From: Macrothele yani
Lineage: Eukaryota; Arthropoda; Arachnida; Araneae; Macrothelidae
Direction: 5' to 3'
DNA length: 64,000 nucleotides
Assembly (NCBI GenBank): GCA_039090855.1
Contig: CM077005.1
Location: 79,170,607 to 79,234,606 of the forward strand
Each line of letters starts with the position of its first letter. Position 1 is the stretch's first letter. The notes beneath the pieces were generated by a model. That model made no database searches, had not been told where the DNA came from, and worked only from the letters and a program-made list of their open reading frames with translations. This document shows positions 10,537 to 22,690 of this stretch, in pieces. Made by a program: the position numbers and the translations under genes.

Positions 10537-13500
10537 ACATACATACATATCACTAAGCTGTTCTCTGAGATTCAGAGGTTAGCTTTAAAAAGAAATACAA
10601 ACTTCCAAATATTTTTACTTATTGTTGTCGTATCAAACTTCGCCATTTACAGCGATTTTGACATACAACTCGTGCTTCACTGATATCCATTACACGCCAT
10701 ACACAAGATCTTTTATACTTCATACTCATAATCTTTTTCTCATGCAGACACTCCTGAATCTGATCCACCCATGTCTTCCTTGGCCTTCCTCTGCCTTTCC
10801 TTCCTGCCACTTGGGCTGAAAAGATTTTCTTAGTAAGCATTTCATCACTCATTCTTTCAACATGGCCAAACCACCAAAGCATATTGGTCTCCACCTTGCT
10901 AACAACATTTTGCTTTACATCACACAACTGCAATACATCTTCATTCCTCACACAATCAGATTGTGTCTTGCCACAAACCCCACGTAAGTAACGCATTTCT
11001 CCAGCACACCAAACGACTCCTATGTTTCTTCTGCAGTACCCAGGTTTCACTGCCATACATCAGAGTAGGAACAATTACTGTTTCATACACAGCCATGCAG
11101 GACTCTCTAGAGAACCCATCATTCCTGTGAAAACTTCCCAGAGCAGCTATGACTTTCAAAGAAGAATTCACTCGCCTACTGATTTCACCATCCAACTTGT
11201 TCTCTCTGTCAAACATGCTTCCTAAATACACAAACTCACTCACCTGGTCAATCACAGTGCCATTTATACTTACATTACATTCAGTGCTACCCATTCCTCT
11301 CTCAAACACCATAACTTTGGGTTTTCCCTTATTTATACTCAGTTTGAATTTCATGCAAACTTCGTGCATCCGAGCCAACATACTCTGCAACTCACTTTTG
11401 CTCCCTGCCAACAGGACAGTGTCATCAGCATACAGCAATCTGCACACACGGATATCACCAATACATAAACCACTATTATCTATTTTGGCCTCACGCATGC
11501 ATGTGTCCATAAATATATTAAACAGCCATGGTGACATTACACAACCTTGTCTAACTCCTGCACCAATGGACAACCATTTTGATAAAACACCATTCACGTG
11601 TACACAAGCTCTACTACCAGCATACATGGCTTTTACACTATTAAGTAGATTCCCAGTAACACCTTATTCATTCAATACCTTCCACAAAAGTGTCCTATTG
11701 ACTCGGTCGTAAGCTTTCTCTAAATCTATGAAGGCAGTAAAAACTTTCTTCCCAACAGCCAGATACTTTTCAATCATCATGCGTAATGCAAAAATCTGGT
11801 TAGTGTGCAGCCTTTACCAGGCATAAAACCACTCTGAACATCCCACACTTTCTCTGATGTAAGACCCCATACTTTTTCAGTAACAACCTTACCAAACACT
11901 TTCCCTGGCACACTCAGTAGGCTAATACCACAATAGTTCTTGCATTCAGTCTGATCACCTTTTCCCTTATACAAGGGAACAATGATAGCATCCTTCCAAT
12001 CCCGAGGGACCATTCCTAACTCCCAGCACAACTGGCAAATTTCAGTTAACCAGTCAATTTTAGTCACCACCATACTTAAACATCTCTGCAGTTATGCCAT
12101 CAACTCCTGGAGCCTTACCATGCTGAAGAGATTTTAGAGCTTTACACACTTCTTCTCTTGAGATCCCTCCTGTGCTTTCATCCCTCATTGTGACATCATC
12201 TGCATCTGTCTGAGAATCATTTTTGCTCTCCTGATCTAATAACTCACAGAAGTATTCACCCCATCTCTCACTTAACTCATTGGGCTCCCATATCATTTCC
12301 CCAATCTCATTCTTCACACAACTTACAACTTTGTTTCCCCCATTTTTCCTGAGTCTCATGTACTTCCAGAAGGACTTTCTATCTTTCCAAAAAGCCAGTT
12401 CATGCCTTTCCACTTTCTCCTTCCTATCTTTTGCCTTACTGTGGCGAACCAGCTTAGCAGCTTCACGCTTCTTACAGCAATATTCATCCACAGAGACTCT
12501 ACCTTGCAACATCCCCAAATAGGCTTCCTTTTTTTCTTTACTGCCTCATCAATCTCACTATTCCACCAAGCATCACCTCTATTGTTACCCACTATTGTGG
12601 TGCCACAGACCTCTTTAGCAGCAGTGACAACTCAGTTCTTAAAACATTCCCACTTCTTTTCTACATCCCTCTCACAAGATTTCAGATCCTTCAGTCGTTC
12701 TCTGAGCAAGTCAGAATACCGCTGATGATCTTCAAGGAGCCTATCAACCTTTATTCTTTCTATCCTGGGTCTCTTTCTATTCCTTTTCCTCCGACCAACA
12801 TTAAGTTTCCCCCGCGACACCACCAAGTAATGATCAGAACCAACATCCGCACCTCTCATCACACGGGTGTCAACAAATAAGTGTTTCAAACGCTGATCGT
12901 AAACAACAAAATCTATCACACTCTTTTGACCAAGAGTACGATTTTCTCAAGTATATGTGTGTATATACTTGTGGTTGAAAAACGTATTAGATACACACAA
13001 ACCATTCTCAATGCAGAGTTCCATTAATCTTTCACCATTATCATTCACACAAGGATCATTAAACTTACCCAGAACATTGTCAGAAATTGCATTCTGCACA
13101 CCTACTCTAGCATTGAAATCCCCTGCTATTATAACTTTCTCTTTAGCACCAAACTGGCTCAAAACAGCTTTTAGCGCATTCCAGAAATCTTCTTTCTGAT
13201 CAGAAGGTTCCGAGTCACAAGGAGCATACACTACAACAATTACAAATCTCTGAAGTTTCACTTTCAAACGAATCCAGAGAATTCTCTCACTTATGCAACT
13301 ATAGTGAATCAAGTTGTTCTTCATCTTTTCACTTAAAATCACACCTACACCAGCCTGTCCTCTCATATTATCCAATACTCCAGACCACACACTCACCGTG
13401 CCATTCACTTCTTCTACCCCAATTTCCTTCTTTTTGGTTTCACTTACACACAGCACATCCAGTCTATACTTCTTCATCTCCTCAATCACCTCACTCATCT

Positions 13501-13913
13501 TGCCATTTATACCTCTAGTATTCCATACACCAATCTTACATTCACTCAGCCGAGATCGCTTTCTCATATGCCGTTTAGAAAGTCCAGGTCGATTCCGTGG
13601 TGGACCATCCTTCTCAAGTGTGGTAGGTCCACCATATCCCACACTTGAGTCATTCTTAATATTTCTTTTTGTCTTTTTAATCAGGTAAGTACATCAGTGT
13701 GGGGGATTAGCCCACAGCTGAGGGTTCCAGTTGGTCATTCAACCTAAGGATTCTGGAACAAAACCCAGTGAGTTGGGGGTCTTTTTGCCAATGTCACACA
13801 GAACTAGCTTGCACCTCTCCAAGATTCACAGAGGCCCTAGTTGCTGTTGTGTGTGCCATTGTTACCACGGAGCGCCCCGAGGAGGCAAACCCATCGCTAA
13901 CTACGACCGCCCG
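10537..13913 (-). mobile_element. LINE-2A: RTE-like non-LTR retrotransposon, near full length
   Basis: 3377 bp on the minus strand, from CGGGCGGTCGTAG at 13913 down to a short ATGT repeat tail at 10537. Flanked by ATAACAGGAATG. It is the inverted twin of LINE-2B (3378 bp), with matching 5' and 3' ends, so both appear full length. It encodes an APE-type endonuclease followed by RT, but is interrupted by several frameshifts and stops. Confidence 0.9.
10650..13642 (-). pseudogene. LINE-2A endonuclease / reverse transcriptase (broken)
   Basis: Endonuclease part 12947-13642: IGVWNTRGINGKMSEV, LDVLCVSETKKKE, GVGVILSEKMKN, VVYAPCDS, and the APE signature IIAGDFNARVGVQN. The middle (12060-12919) is in two frames and has GADVGSDHYLVVSRGKLN and GKAPGVDGITAEMFKYGGD. 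The RT follows with PLYKGKGDQTECKNYCGISL, QSGFMPGKGCTLTR (carrying the frameshift shared with LINE-2B), GVRQGCVMSPWLFNIF and LLYADDTVLLAGSKSEL (FADD-type active site, intact), then GSETWVLQKKHRS. The tail region 10619-11056 has RRFGHVERMS-like sequence. Not translatable as one protein. Confidence 0.9.
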
Positions 13914-13925
13914 CATTCCTGTTAT
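13914..13925 (-). repeat. 12-bp target duplication, copy 3
   Basis: ATAACAGGAATG just upstream of the 5' end of LINE-2A, in the left repeat of Z. Confidence 0.85.
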
Positions 13926-14431
13926 ACACTTTGTGCACATCAACGAAAACATTTTGTTATGCAGCTGGCCTTTTAAGGTTGAAACTTTCATCATATCTGC
14001 TCACAGGTTGTTGTTGTTACTATAATTCCTCAGGTCATGAAACATTCTAATTTTCATTCACAGGAATGTACAAAATGCTGAATTCTGACTGCTGTTTGAC
14101 ATGCGTGATAGCTCGTCAACACTAGACGCATGCTAACTATTACGTGAGTGTTGTCGACTTTCATTGCACCCCCTTTTTTTTTCTTTTTTTTTTATTGTAT
14201 TTTACTCCTTACTTCACTCTTCCCTCAGCAACTTGCCCTTAAAATTCACAATTCCAAAAAATGGTACTCAATTCTAAAACCCACACCCATACACCTAATA
14301 AATACTCACATACATCACACCCATACACCTAATAAATACTCACATACATCACACCCATATTCAATTCAATACCTATTTCACCTCATACAATTTACATACC
14401 TCGTACCAACACATTTACGTACAATATGTAC
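13926..14431 (-). repeat. left terminal inverted repeat of Z (main block), with empty Sola-like site
   Basis: Inverted match to 17900-18249 plus 25997-26091. At 14018-14021 it holds TACT (AGTA on the minus strand), the intact target into which the Sola-like element inserted in the right copy. A short local duplication (CACACCCATACACCTAATAAATACTCACATACAT, about 34 bp) lies near 14281-14352 and is missing from the right copy. Confidence 0.75.
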
Positions 14432-15390
14432 AACACATTCATACACTCCTTAAAACCACTATCAACATAATTACACTATTTACATTTTATGGCAGTCAGA
14501 CCACTGTCAACTGTGAGTTACATAGCGTTCTATTTGCCTCATACATCGTAAATACTTTGCAGGAAACCCTAACCCCATTCGGCCAGTCACAAACAATCCC
14601 CAAGCGCTTTCAACAGCTACGCTATCGTCCTCAGGAGGCTGATGTATCCTTCTGCTCTGCTAACCACAGATCAAGTGAGCAAACTCGTCAAGGTTCCGGC
14701 TTCAGTCGCAAACTCTGCATCCTTGTATCTCTGGTGTCATCTATTGTCAGTGCTATTCCCCCTCCCCCTTAATTGTTATTCTACTTTAATTAAGGCTTTC
14801 CAGTGGTCATTTAAGTTGTTTGAGTCGTTAATATTACATAATCTTGATCTGGGTTTTTTTTTATTAACACCGATTCAGCAACCCTCAACTGCCTTTCGTT
14901 AAAAAAAATATATATATATTAAAGGCTGTAAAAACGAAAGGCAGTTGAGAGTTGCTGAATCAGTGTTAATAGAAAAACAAACAGATCAAGAGTATGTAAT
15001 ATTAATGACTCAAACAACTTAAATGACCATTGGAAAGCCTTAATTAAAGTAGAAAAACAATTAAGGGGTAAAAAAAACCATGACGCCAGAGATACAACGA
15101 TGCAGAGTTTGCGACTGAAGCCAGAACCTTGACGAGTTTGCTCACTTGATCTGTGGTTAGCAGAGCAGAAGGATACATCAACCTCCTGAGGACGATAGCG
15201 CAGCTGTTGAAAGCGCTTGGGGATTGTTTGTGACTGGCCGAATGAGGTTAGGGTTTGCTGCAAGGTATTTACGTTGTATGAGGCAAATAGAACGCTACGT
15301 AAATCACAGTTGACAGTGGTCTGACCGCCGTAAAATGTAAATAGTGTGTAATTATGTAAATAGTGGTTTTAATGAGTGTATGAATGTGTT
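14432..15390. mobile_element. foldback element (959 bp, ~450-bp arms)
   Basis: Long palindrome. The left arm starts AACACATTCATACACTC at 14432 and the right arm ends GAGTGTATGAATGTGTT at 15390. The arms meet around a short AT spacer near 14903-14935 and pair over most of their length with scattered differences. It interrupts the left repeat of Z: the right copy reads straight from ACGTAAATG to ACAGGCATGAAAG-type sequence at the same place. No open protein spans it. The short flanks (GTAC left, GTATAC right) do not give a clear target duplication. Confidence 0.75.
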
Positions 15391-15405
15391 GTATACAGGC
15401 ATGAA

Positions 15406-16026
15406 AGACTTCCGCGGTTTCCGTTTTTGGTGTTACCGATATTATTCCAAAAATGCAATAAAATTTTTATGGGGGAGAGGGGTATGCTTCCCTCTTGTGG
15501 AAAGCAAAATCGTAATGACTTCGATCAATGGGGATGGTTACGGCTGGGAATGACGTCACCTCTTCCAGGATGGAAATTCTGCGCCAAAGTGTGCCAAAAC
15601 AAAAGTCTTGCGCCGTCTTGCTACAAAAGGCAGGTTTTGCGCCATTGGGCGCCAGAACCTCTGTTCCCCCGTCGTCATCGTCGGGACTTCTCCACATACA
15701 GTAAATTCTCCATGCCCCTCTTGCGCTTGACGCTTAGTAAGTCCATGCGGTGAGAAGAACGATTCAGCGACTCCAAGTACTAGGATCTAGAAAGTTATGT
15801 AGTTACTATAGAAATCATCGGCGGTCCGCTACGGACGCCGGAAAGCATCGAGTATGCAACGGAAATCGAAAATCTCAGTGAAATAACGTTATTAAACATC
15901 TGTGTAAAGTTTATTTTCGTGTTTTCAAGATTCTAACACTTGCTAAATATTTTCGGGAATGTTTCTTGGGTGTTGAGAATGTCACGTCTTTTTCCGTTTC
16001 CTCATATTAAATATTTTCAACCAAGA

Positions 16027-16059
<33 letters not shown>

Positions 16060-16971
16060 CCTGATTATATTTTTATTTTTTATGTTTTCTTGTCATATTC
16101 CTCGTTTTTAATATCTACGGTATAGTAAAATGGAGCGACTTCGTTTCTTTTTTTTTTGTTTTTTTTTTTAAGAAAATTTTCTAATGAAATGCATGTTACC
16201 CTATTTCTAATACATACTTCTTCAAAACTAATCAATAGAGAGCAATCGTGTTCGCCCCTTTCCCTTTTATTAAACAAAATTAAATTTCTAGATCGGTATT
16301 TAATGCGTCCGTGTTGGAATCCGCGCCGTTTCCGTGTCCCGTAAAATTGTTTCACAGCAGAGTGAGCAACGCAGTATTGACTTTTAATTTTCCATAAAAT
16401 TCGTGTTTTTCCATTTCTTAGTTACTTCGTACTCATACATGATATTTTTTTGTGGATTCGCGGAATTCCGCTTTTTCTGTCATCATTTGGGTCATTTTCG
16501 AGATCGATGTAAAACTGAAAAGAAGCTGTTTTTTGTAGGGAAGGGAGGGGTCTTTCCATCTCGGGACGGTATTTGATCTTTTAAAACTTTCGAAAACAAA
16601 AATTAAATGGAGTGAAGATCCCCCCCCGGTCCTAATTTATTTTTCTTGCGATGTTTCTTCTGCCCAGTATTGTTATTAAATTACATTTTAATGCATAAAT
16701 ATTTGTATTTTAGCTTAAAACGGAGGGAAAATGTCCGTAAATGGAAGTCGGACAGAGCAAAGATTTCGCCGGCAATCATAATCCCCGCCCGTGCGACGTT
16801 CCCTCTACCCTATGTTGTTGTTGTTGTTGTTAAGTGCCAGTAATTTTATACTTTGTATGCAGTGATGTGCTCCAGTTTAATATTTACATAAATAAATTTC
16901 AGTGAATCCCAAAACATGCACTTTTTAAGTTAAACAAATTCAGTGCTCTCTCAAAACTAATAAAGGCATTA
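15406..16971. other. central region of Z, no recognised gene
   Basis: More GC-rich than its surroundings between about 15400 and 15900, with several GCGCC-containing motifs. It includes a (CT)n run at about 16034-16058, a C-run near 16621-16627 and (GTT)n at about 16814-16832. Only short chance frames. It could be the interior or promoter of Z, but nothing proves that. Confidence 0.4.
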
Positions 16972-17247
16972 TTGAGTTGTTTTGCTGGCTCTCAAGTGGA
17001 AAATTCCTTTAGTATGATGGCAGATGTACTTGATAAAGAATCCATCAACATGAAAATTGAAACATTTTTATCTGTTCAAACTATGAAATATAAGCTACTG
17101 AATCAGAATAAGTCAGCTTTGGAATTTTTTAAGAAAAACGATTATTTGCATGACCCTGTAAATAGAGATTTATGCCAAAATATGAAATCATATTCAGAAT
17201 ATAAGAAAGAATTACAAGATAATGAAGAAGAAATGAAAAGAAGATGA
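16972..17247 (+). pseudogene. hAT-like transposase C-terminal fragment
   Basis: Reads LSCFAGSQVENSFSMMADVL, then MNIETFL-type sequence (MKIETFLSVQTMKYKLL), FFKKNDYLHDPVNRDLCQNM and a Lys/Glu-rich tail. The pattern 'S-x-V-E-x-x-F-S followed by a helix with x-L-x-x-x-x-x-K' resembles the hAT C-terminal dimerisation region found in many arthropod transposases and domesticated relatives. No upstream catalytic core was found, and the lysine-rich reading continues with stops to about 17395. It may be the only coding remnant of Z, or an unrelated fragment. Confidence 0.4.
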
Positions 17248-17889
17248 AAGCAGCTAAATATCTCTAATAACTTATGCAGCAAATTAAAATAAAATGAATT
17301 GGTTCAAGAGAAAGAAAACTCTAGCCGGTTAATTCATAAAAGAAGGTTAGAACAAATTGTTAGGCAGAAACAACTTAAGAAAATAAAATTTCATTAGTTG
17401 TGAATGACTTTTATTATTTATCTACAAAATGTCTAACGTTTTCGCAAGCATTTATCATATTTCTTCATTAATAATTTTGTGTCAAATCAAGAATGAACAT
17501 TTATTCTTCATCAAACTTTTATTACTTATCAACAAACATGTCTGAAGTTTTTCAAACCTTCAAGATTTCATTTCCATACAACGTTGTTATCTTATAAAGA
17601 CATTTGATTAATTTCTTCATTTGATTAAAGACATCGTTCTGTATTAAGGTGAGTGATTTTCTCTGCATATGACCTCATCAGCAATTTTTCCCATTACATT
17701 ATATTATAGTATATATTTAATTTTCTTGAAACAAAATACATACATTAAATCCATTTAGTTTGCAGGCATGTGACCAATACCTAAATGTCATGGTTGTATA
17801 CATTAGAGAGTGAAATGCAAGATTCGACACTTTGTTACCTATCCCCCCCCCCCGCGCGCATGTGGAAGTTCAGCTTTTTCTATCACTGC
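17248..17889. other. no gene recognised
   Basis: AT-rich, with a C-run at 17844-17853 followed by CGCGCGC. Ends at the inner edge of the right repeat of Z. Confidence 0.4.
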
Positions 17890-18249
17890 CCACTTTCATG
17901 CCTGTGTATATATTGTACGTAAATGTGTTGGTATGAGGTATGTAAATTGTATGAGGTGAAATGGGTATTGAATTGGTGCATGGGTATGTGTTTTAGAATT
18001 GAGTACCATTTTTTGGAATTGTGAATTTTAAGGGCAAGTTGCTGAGGGAGGAGTGAAGGAAGGAGTAAAATGCAATAAAAAAAAGAAGAAAAAAAGGGCG
18101 TAATAAAAGTCGACAACACTCACGTAATAGTGAGTATGCGTCTAGTGTTGACGAGCTATCACACATGTCAAACAGCAGTCAGAATTCAGTATTTTTTACT
18201 GTCCTGTGAATGAAAATACGAATGTTTCATGACCTGAGGAATTATAGTA
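17890..18249 (+). repeat. right terminal inverted repeat of Z (inner block)
   Basis: Inverted match to 14000-14431. It includes the landmark GACAACACTCACGTAATAGT near 18110 and AACAGCAGTCAGAATTCAGT near 18169. It ends at the AGTA target of the Sola-like element (18246-18249) and resumes at 25997. Confidence 0.8.
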
Positions 18250-21200
18250 GGGTCATTCCATGTCAAATCACCATTTTTTTTTTTTTTTCGAAATGTAACC
18301 CACCGATTTGGATTTTAATGAAACTTAGTGGGTAAATATACCCGATAAAGATATGGGAAAATCCTAAGTTTCAGTTTTTTAAACTTCACAGTTTTTAAAA
18401 TACAGTGCTCCAAAATTTAGCCAAATACCCACTTTTGCAGCTGTGCAGTAGCATGCCACTTTTTACATAACATGCTGTAGTTTGTGTGCTACTGAATTTA
18501 GGAGAATGAAACTTTGGAATCACATAGAAAAGAGTCCCTACATATCGAAAACACTTTTCATTTTACCTGAAACACCAGTTAAGTGAGTGCCATTTAGTGG
18601 TGAAGTGAAAAATTACTGCAAAATTTAGACTTTTTTTTGGGAGGCTCTGTAGAATATTACTCTGGCATAAGGGAGATATATGTTTTTTTATATTGATGTT
18701 TAACACATCCTATAACACATTTGAAAAAAAAAATGGTGGTTATCAGCATATTTTCTCAGATATTTAAAATTATCTGAATTTCATAGAGGGCTGGCTCTCC
18801 TTCGACAGTTCAGCTATTTTGTTCTACAAACCTGACCCACCATTTTGGATTTTGCTGAAAAATAGCATGTAGGTTTACCTAACAAAGCTGCAAATTTTTT
18901 ATCTTCCACATTCCATAGTTTCCGAGATACAACACTCGAAAGTTAGGCCTAACCACTCGTTCAACATCAAACTGATCCTGTTTCAACTTGTGGAGTCTTT
19001 TATATGGTACCTTTTAAGTTGAAAACATGTGTACATGTACAGTTACTGAGTGCAGTGCTGGCTCATAAATCCAAACATTTAAATACTTTTTATTTAAGCA
19101 TAAGATCCATAAAGAGCTTGGTCTTGTAACCACCGTGCTCAGTATGAATAAATTCTGTTATTAACAGTTAATTGAACTGAAGTGATGAGTAAGAAATAAA
19201 ATCATATGCTTAAAATAAGTGCCATTTTTCAAGTAGCTGTAAAAAAACCACAGGAAAAAATCAGTTGTTTTTAAAAATTAACTATAATTTGCATTATCCT
19301 GAATCAATGGTGTAAAAGTTATAATTACCTGCATATTAATATTCATTCCTTGCTTGAATGTTATAATATTCAGTTACAGGTATAATAGATGTTGTTCTAC
19401 AGTTTATTCCAATGCATGCCTCAGTGGGAGTTTTTCAAACTGTAGGGAACCTTTCTCTGCTGCACAAACTTGATCTGAACAGCTTTGTGTCTTCCTTACG
19501 GAAATAATATGCTCGGGCCATGCCTGTCGTCACTGGGGGTTGCACTGTACGCAATATATGCTGCATAGGCACATAGCAAATATCATCATAAAGTGTCCAG
19601 TAAAATGACTTTGCAAGACCATGTGGATGCATAAACTTAATTTTCACGTCTTCATCCTTTTGAATATCGCTGATCATACCAAAAAACAAGTTATTATATA
19701 TATCATGCTACAGTGATTGCATTGAGTGTGCAGCTGTGGCCGATTCATAAGTTCAGTGCTACTTTTGAAGTTAAATATCAAACAATATTTGTCATCTCTA
19801 TTTATCCTCTTCATTCCTATGGTATTCGATGAAAGTGGACAAAAATAGTGAAAACTTCTAGTTCCTGAAATAACTGATCTTCTAAAAAAAGTTCCCGTAG
19901 GTTGTTTCGTACAATTTCAATTTCAGGCTTTGATATAAAGTGGAACTCAATGTTTTTTATGTTTGCAACACAAAAATTAAAGGCATCCATCGGTTTTGTG
20001 ATTTGATTTTTGATAGGTCGTTACAGGCTTGCTCTGCTTACAATTCACTTCACTGTGCCACCAATACCATCACAAGCTGATTTCCTGTGGCTAGTGGCAA
20101 AAAATTACCATGATTCAGATATTGCAAAATCATTTTCATGCTTGCACAAATTCAAAAAATTCTTGCATTTTTTATATTGTGCTGCACACCCATCTGTAAA
20201 ATAGTGAACGTTCACAACTTTTGGATATTTATTTTTCATGTACTGCATTTTTGTTTGTTGAATTCTGTACACCATACAAGCAGCGTGGTCCAGATCGTCA
20301 GAAAAGAAGCAGTGATTGGAGATTTCAAGCAACTGTGTCTCACCTCTTGTGTACATAATAACTGGGTGAACTGTGCATGCCACTGATGTCCAATGATAGA
20401 TAGGCTTGTGCCTCATCTTGTATGGCAAATGAGTAGTTCTCACTGAAGTCCATAAGAACAATTGCCATGTCTGGCGTAAGCATTTCTTTGAGTTCCTTTA
20501 GAAACCTGGATTGTTCCTACACAATGTATGCATGTGGGATAAGTTTTTCCGTCTTCAGCAATAGCATTTGCATAAAATCTTCCATTTAAAGTTTGTTTAA
20601 TTAATTATGTTCTTCCACTTGATACCCACTGACTGAATTCTATGGTATCATTTTCATCATAGTCTTCAAATTTTGTTTTCAAAAAATTTGCTAAGTTATC
20701 TGTAGATGGGCAGTTTTTGCAGTGACAGAGCATGCAGTTATGATCTTTCAAGTCACAAACCATGTAACCCATTAATGTTTCATACGATTCCTTGAACTGA
20801 GCAGCATTCAGAAGTAATATAACATTTTGATGTATAGTGCACACACATACAGAACGAGTACCAGCAGCACCAGCTAAAACACACCATTTTGGTCTTACAC
20901 TGCAAAATTTTGAAAATCCAACATTTCTGTCAGGATATTGCTGTTTAAAAGAGCTATACAGTTCTTTAAGATTGCACAAAATTAGCCTCTTCTGCACGTT
21001 CTGATTTTTTCTGATGCTTACCAAATCTTTCTTTCCTGACATCTGCCGAAAAGAAGTGTTATCTTCATAAAATCCCTGAATTAATTGCAATGTTTCACTG
21101 TTTAGTTTTTTCCCTATCCTTGGTTCTGATAGTGACATAATTCCTGTTTTCCTAATCAAGTTTTTAGATTGTCGCATTAGATATTCTGAGACCTGAAATG

Positions 21201-21316
21201 TTTCAATAATCGTAACAATAAAAGGATGACTTCGCACAATACGTTAAATGAAATGAGAAACACACCATCTATGTACGATATTTAATAAAATACGAAAGAT
21301 ATTTACAGTTAAAATA

Positions 21317-21362
21317 CCCCACTAGCACTTTCGGGGTAACATTTACCCCATCATCAGGTGGA
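21317..21362 (-). ncRNA. hammerhead-ribozyme-like motif, PLE-B left
   Basis: Minus strand: TTCCAC, CTGATGA, one unpaired T, stem II GGGGTAA/TTACCCC with loop ATG, GAAA, GTGC, then TA followed by GTGGGG. Stem I is TTCCAC against GTGGGG (four Watson-Crick and two G-U pairs). Stem III is the minimal AG/CT around TG. The predicted cleavage site is after the A of CTA. Best-preserved example in the window. Confidence 0.75.
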
Positions 21363-21595
21363 ACAGAGGCAATGTAGTACTCCTTTATATAGTTGTGCAA
21401 CGATGCATTATGGGTATAAATCATCAAATGTCGCATGGGTCGTGACCGTTGCCATTATAACAGTGTAAAGAGTATAATTTCACAAGTTATTAGTTTAACA
21501 TATCTGTACAAGGATTCGTTACAAATACAAAGTTATGATCAATTTTATATATTGTTGGAATTGTAAATATATATTACTATAATTTAAAGTTCAGG

Positions 21596-22150
21596 TTAGT
21601 AATACGCTCTTTCCAATTTTCTTGATATGTCCACAGGCAAGTAGTCATTACAGCATTTGTCCCCTAAAGCTTTGATATACATACTTTCAACAAAATGCAG
21701 CGAATATATATATGCTGGAGTGTCCAGTAGCCTAATGTTTTTCCAATCTGGTTGCAAAATTCCGTTTGCCACATTCCTTGATAAAGCTGTGTTATTGCTG
21801 TTGGTTCGGATATCGTATTTGTGTTCCTGGACACGGATACCCAAACTTCTTCATGTCGAGCCTACGTAGTTGCTAACATGTTCTCTTGTTGAGGGGTCCA
21901 GCAGTGGAATATTATACACACCCCATTTGTTCATAATATCTGTTGTTGCTTGATCCTTTTTAACTGTTGATAGGAGGTTCTTTGAGCGGGTGCCGAATTG
22001 TATACTATGTTTAGAACAGATACGAGATAGTGTGTTTGTGATATGGGGGTGCTGGTCTAATGCTCCTACAAATCGTTTATTAGGCCTTGTATCTGGCTTT
22101 AGATTAATAGTTCGTTCACTGGATATTCTAGTGTGTAACCTATTAATCAT
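21596..22150 (-). pseudogene. PLE-B GIY-YIG endonuclease (frameshifted)
   Basis: The first frame (21851-22150) has LKPDTRPNKRFVGALDQHPH, RICSKHSIQFGTRSKNLLST and MNKWGVYNIPLLDPSTREHV ending SNYVGST. After a frame change at about 21848 the second frame gives IRVQEHKYDIRTNSNNTALS, LQPDWKNIRLLDTP and KLERAYY. GVYNI and NYVGST are the GIY and YIG elements, followed by the R...EHKYDI helix. Inactive because of the frameshift. Confidence 0.8.
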
Positions 22151-22181
22151 CGTTTTGGGGTATCCATGTTTATCCGCTAAT

Positions 22182-22690
22182 TTAAAATGAACTGTATCTC
22201 AGATTGGAAATGACTATCATTTGAAGAATGAGCGAAGGCTCTTCTAAAAAGAAAATTGATAGCAGAAAATTTTTGTGGAGTTGGATGTGAAGATTTAAAC
22301 GGGATAAGCTGTTACAATCAGTAGGCTTTCGATAGACACAAAAGGACGGTGAATTAGTATTTGAATCACGAAATAAACGAAAATCCAAAAAAGGCAGCGA
22401 AAAATTAGATTCAAGTTCTATTGTGAGCCCGATAGTAGGAAATACTGATGATAGTGCGTCAGCGAATTGTTTTAAATCATCCTTTGAGTGAGACTAGAAC
22501 AGAAGAATGTCGTCGACGTACCTAAGGTATAAACTGTTCTCAATGTATTGTAGCAGAATTTCTGCTAAAACTGCGGAAAGTGGGGATCCCATGGGGGAAC
22601 CCTCGGTTTGTAAATAGATTCTGTCAAGAAATTTGAAATACAAACGCCGTTTGACTAAACGAATAGCGTTCATAATAGCTGAATCTCGGC
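22182..22690 (-). pseudogene. PLE-B reverse transcriptase, C-terminal fragment
   Basis: Contains LDFRLFRDSNTNSPSFCVYR followed by KPTD (the thumb motif V/L-Y-R-K-P-T of PLE RTs). Upstream toward 22690 the DNA still shows a YVDDI-like box and a GSPLSAVL-type stretch in broken frames. The palm motif A is absent, so this is a 5'-truncated copy. Confidence 0.7.

Noticed and set aside
11149..11712. 187-codon + strand frame rich in Thr/Ser/Leu
   Set aside because: Exact antisense of the LINE-2A reverse transcriptase; the same kind of shadow appears at 28903-29463 opposite LINE-2B.
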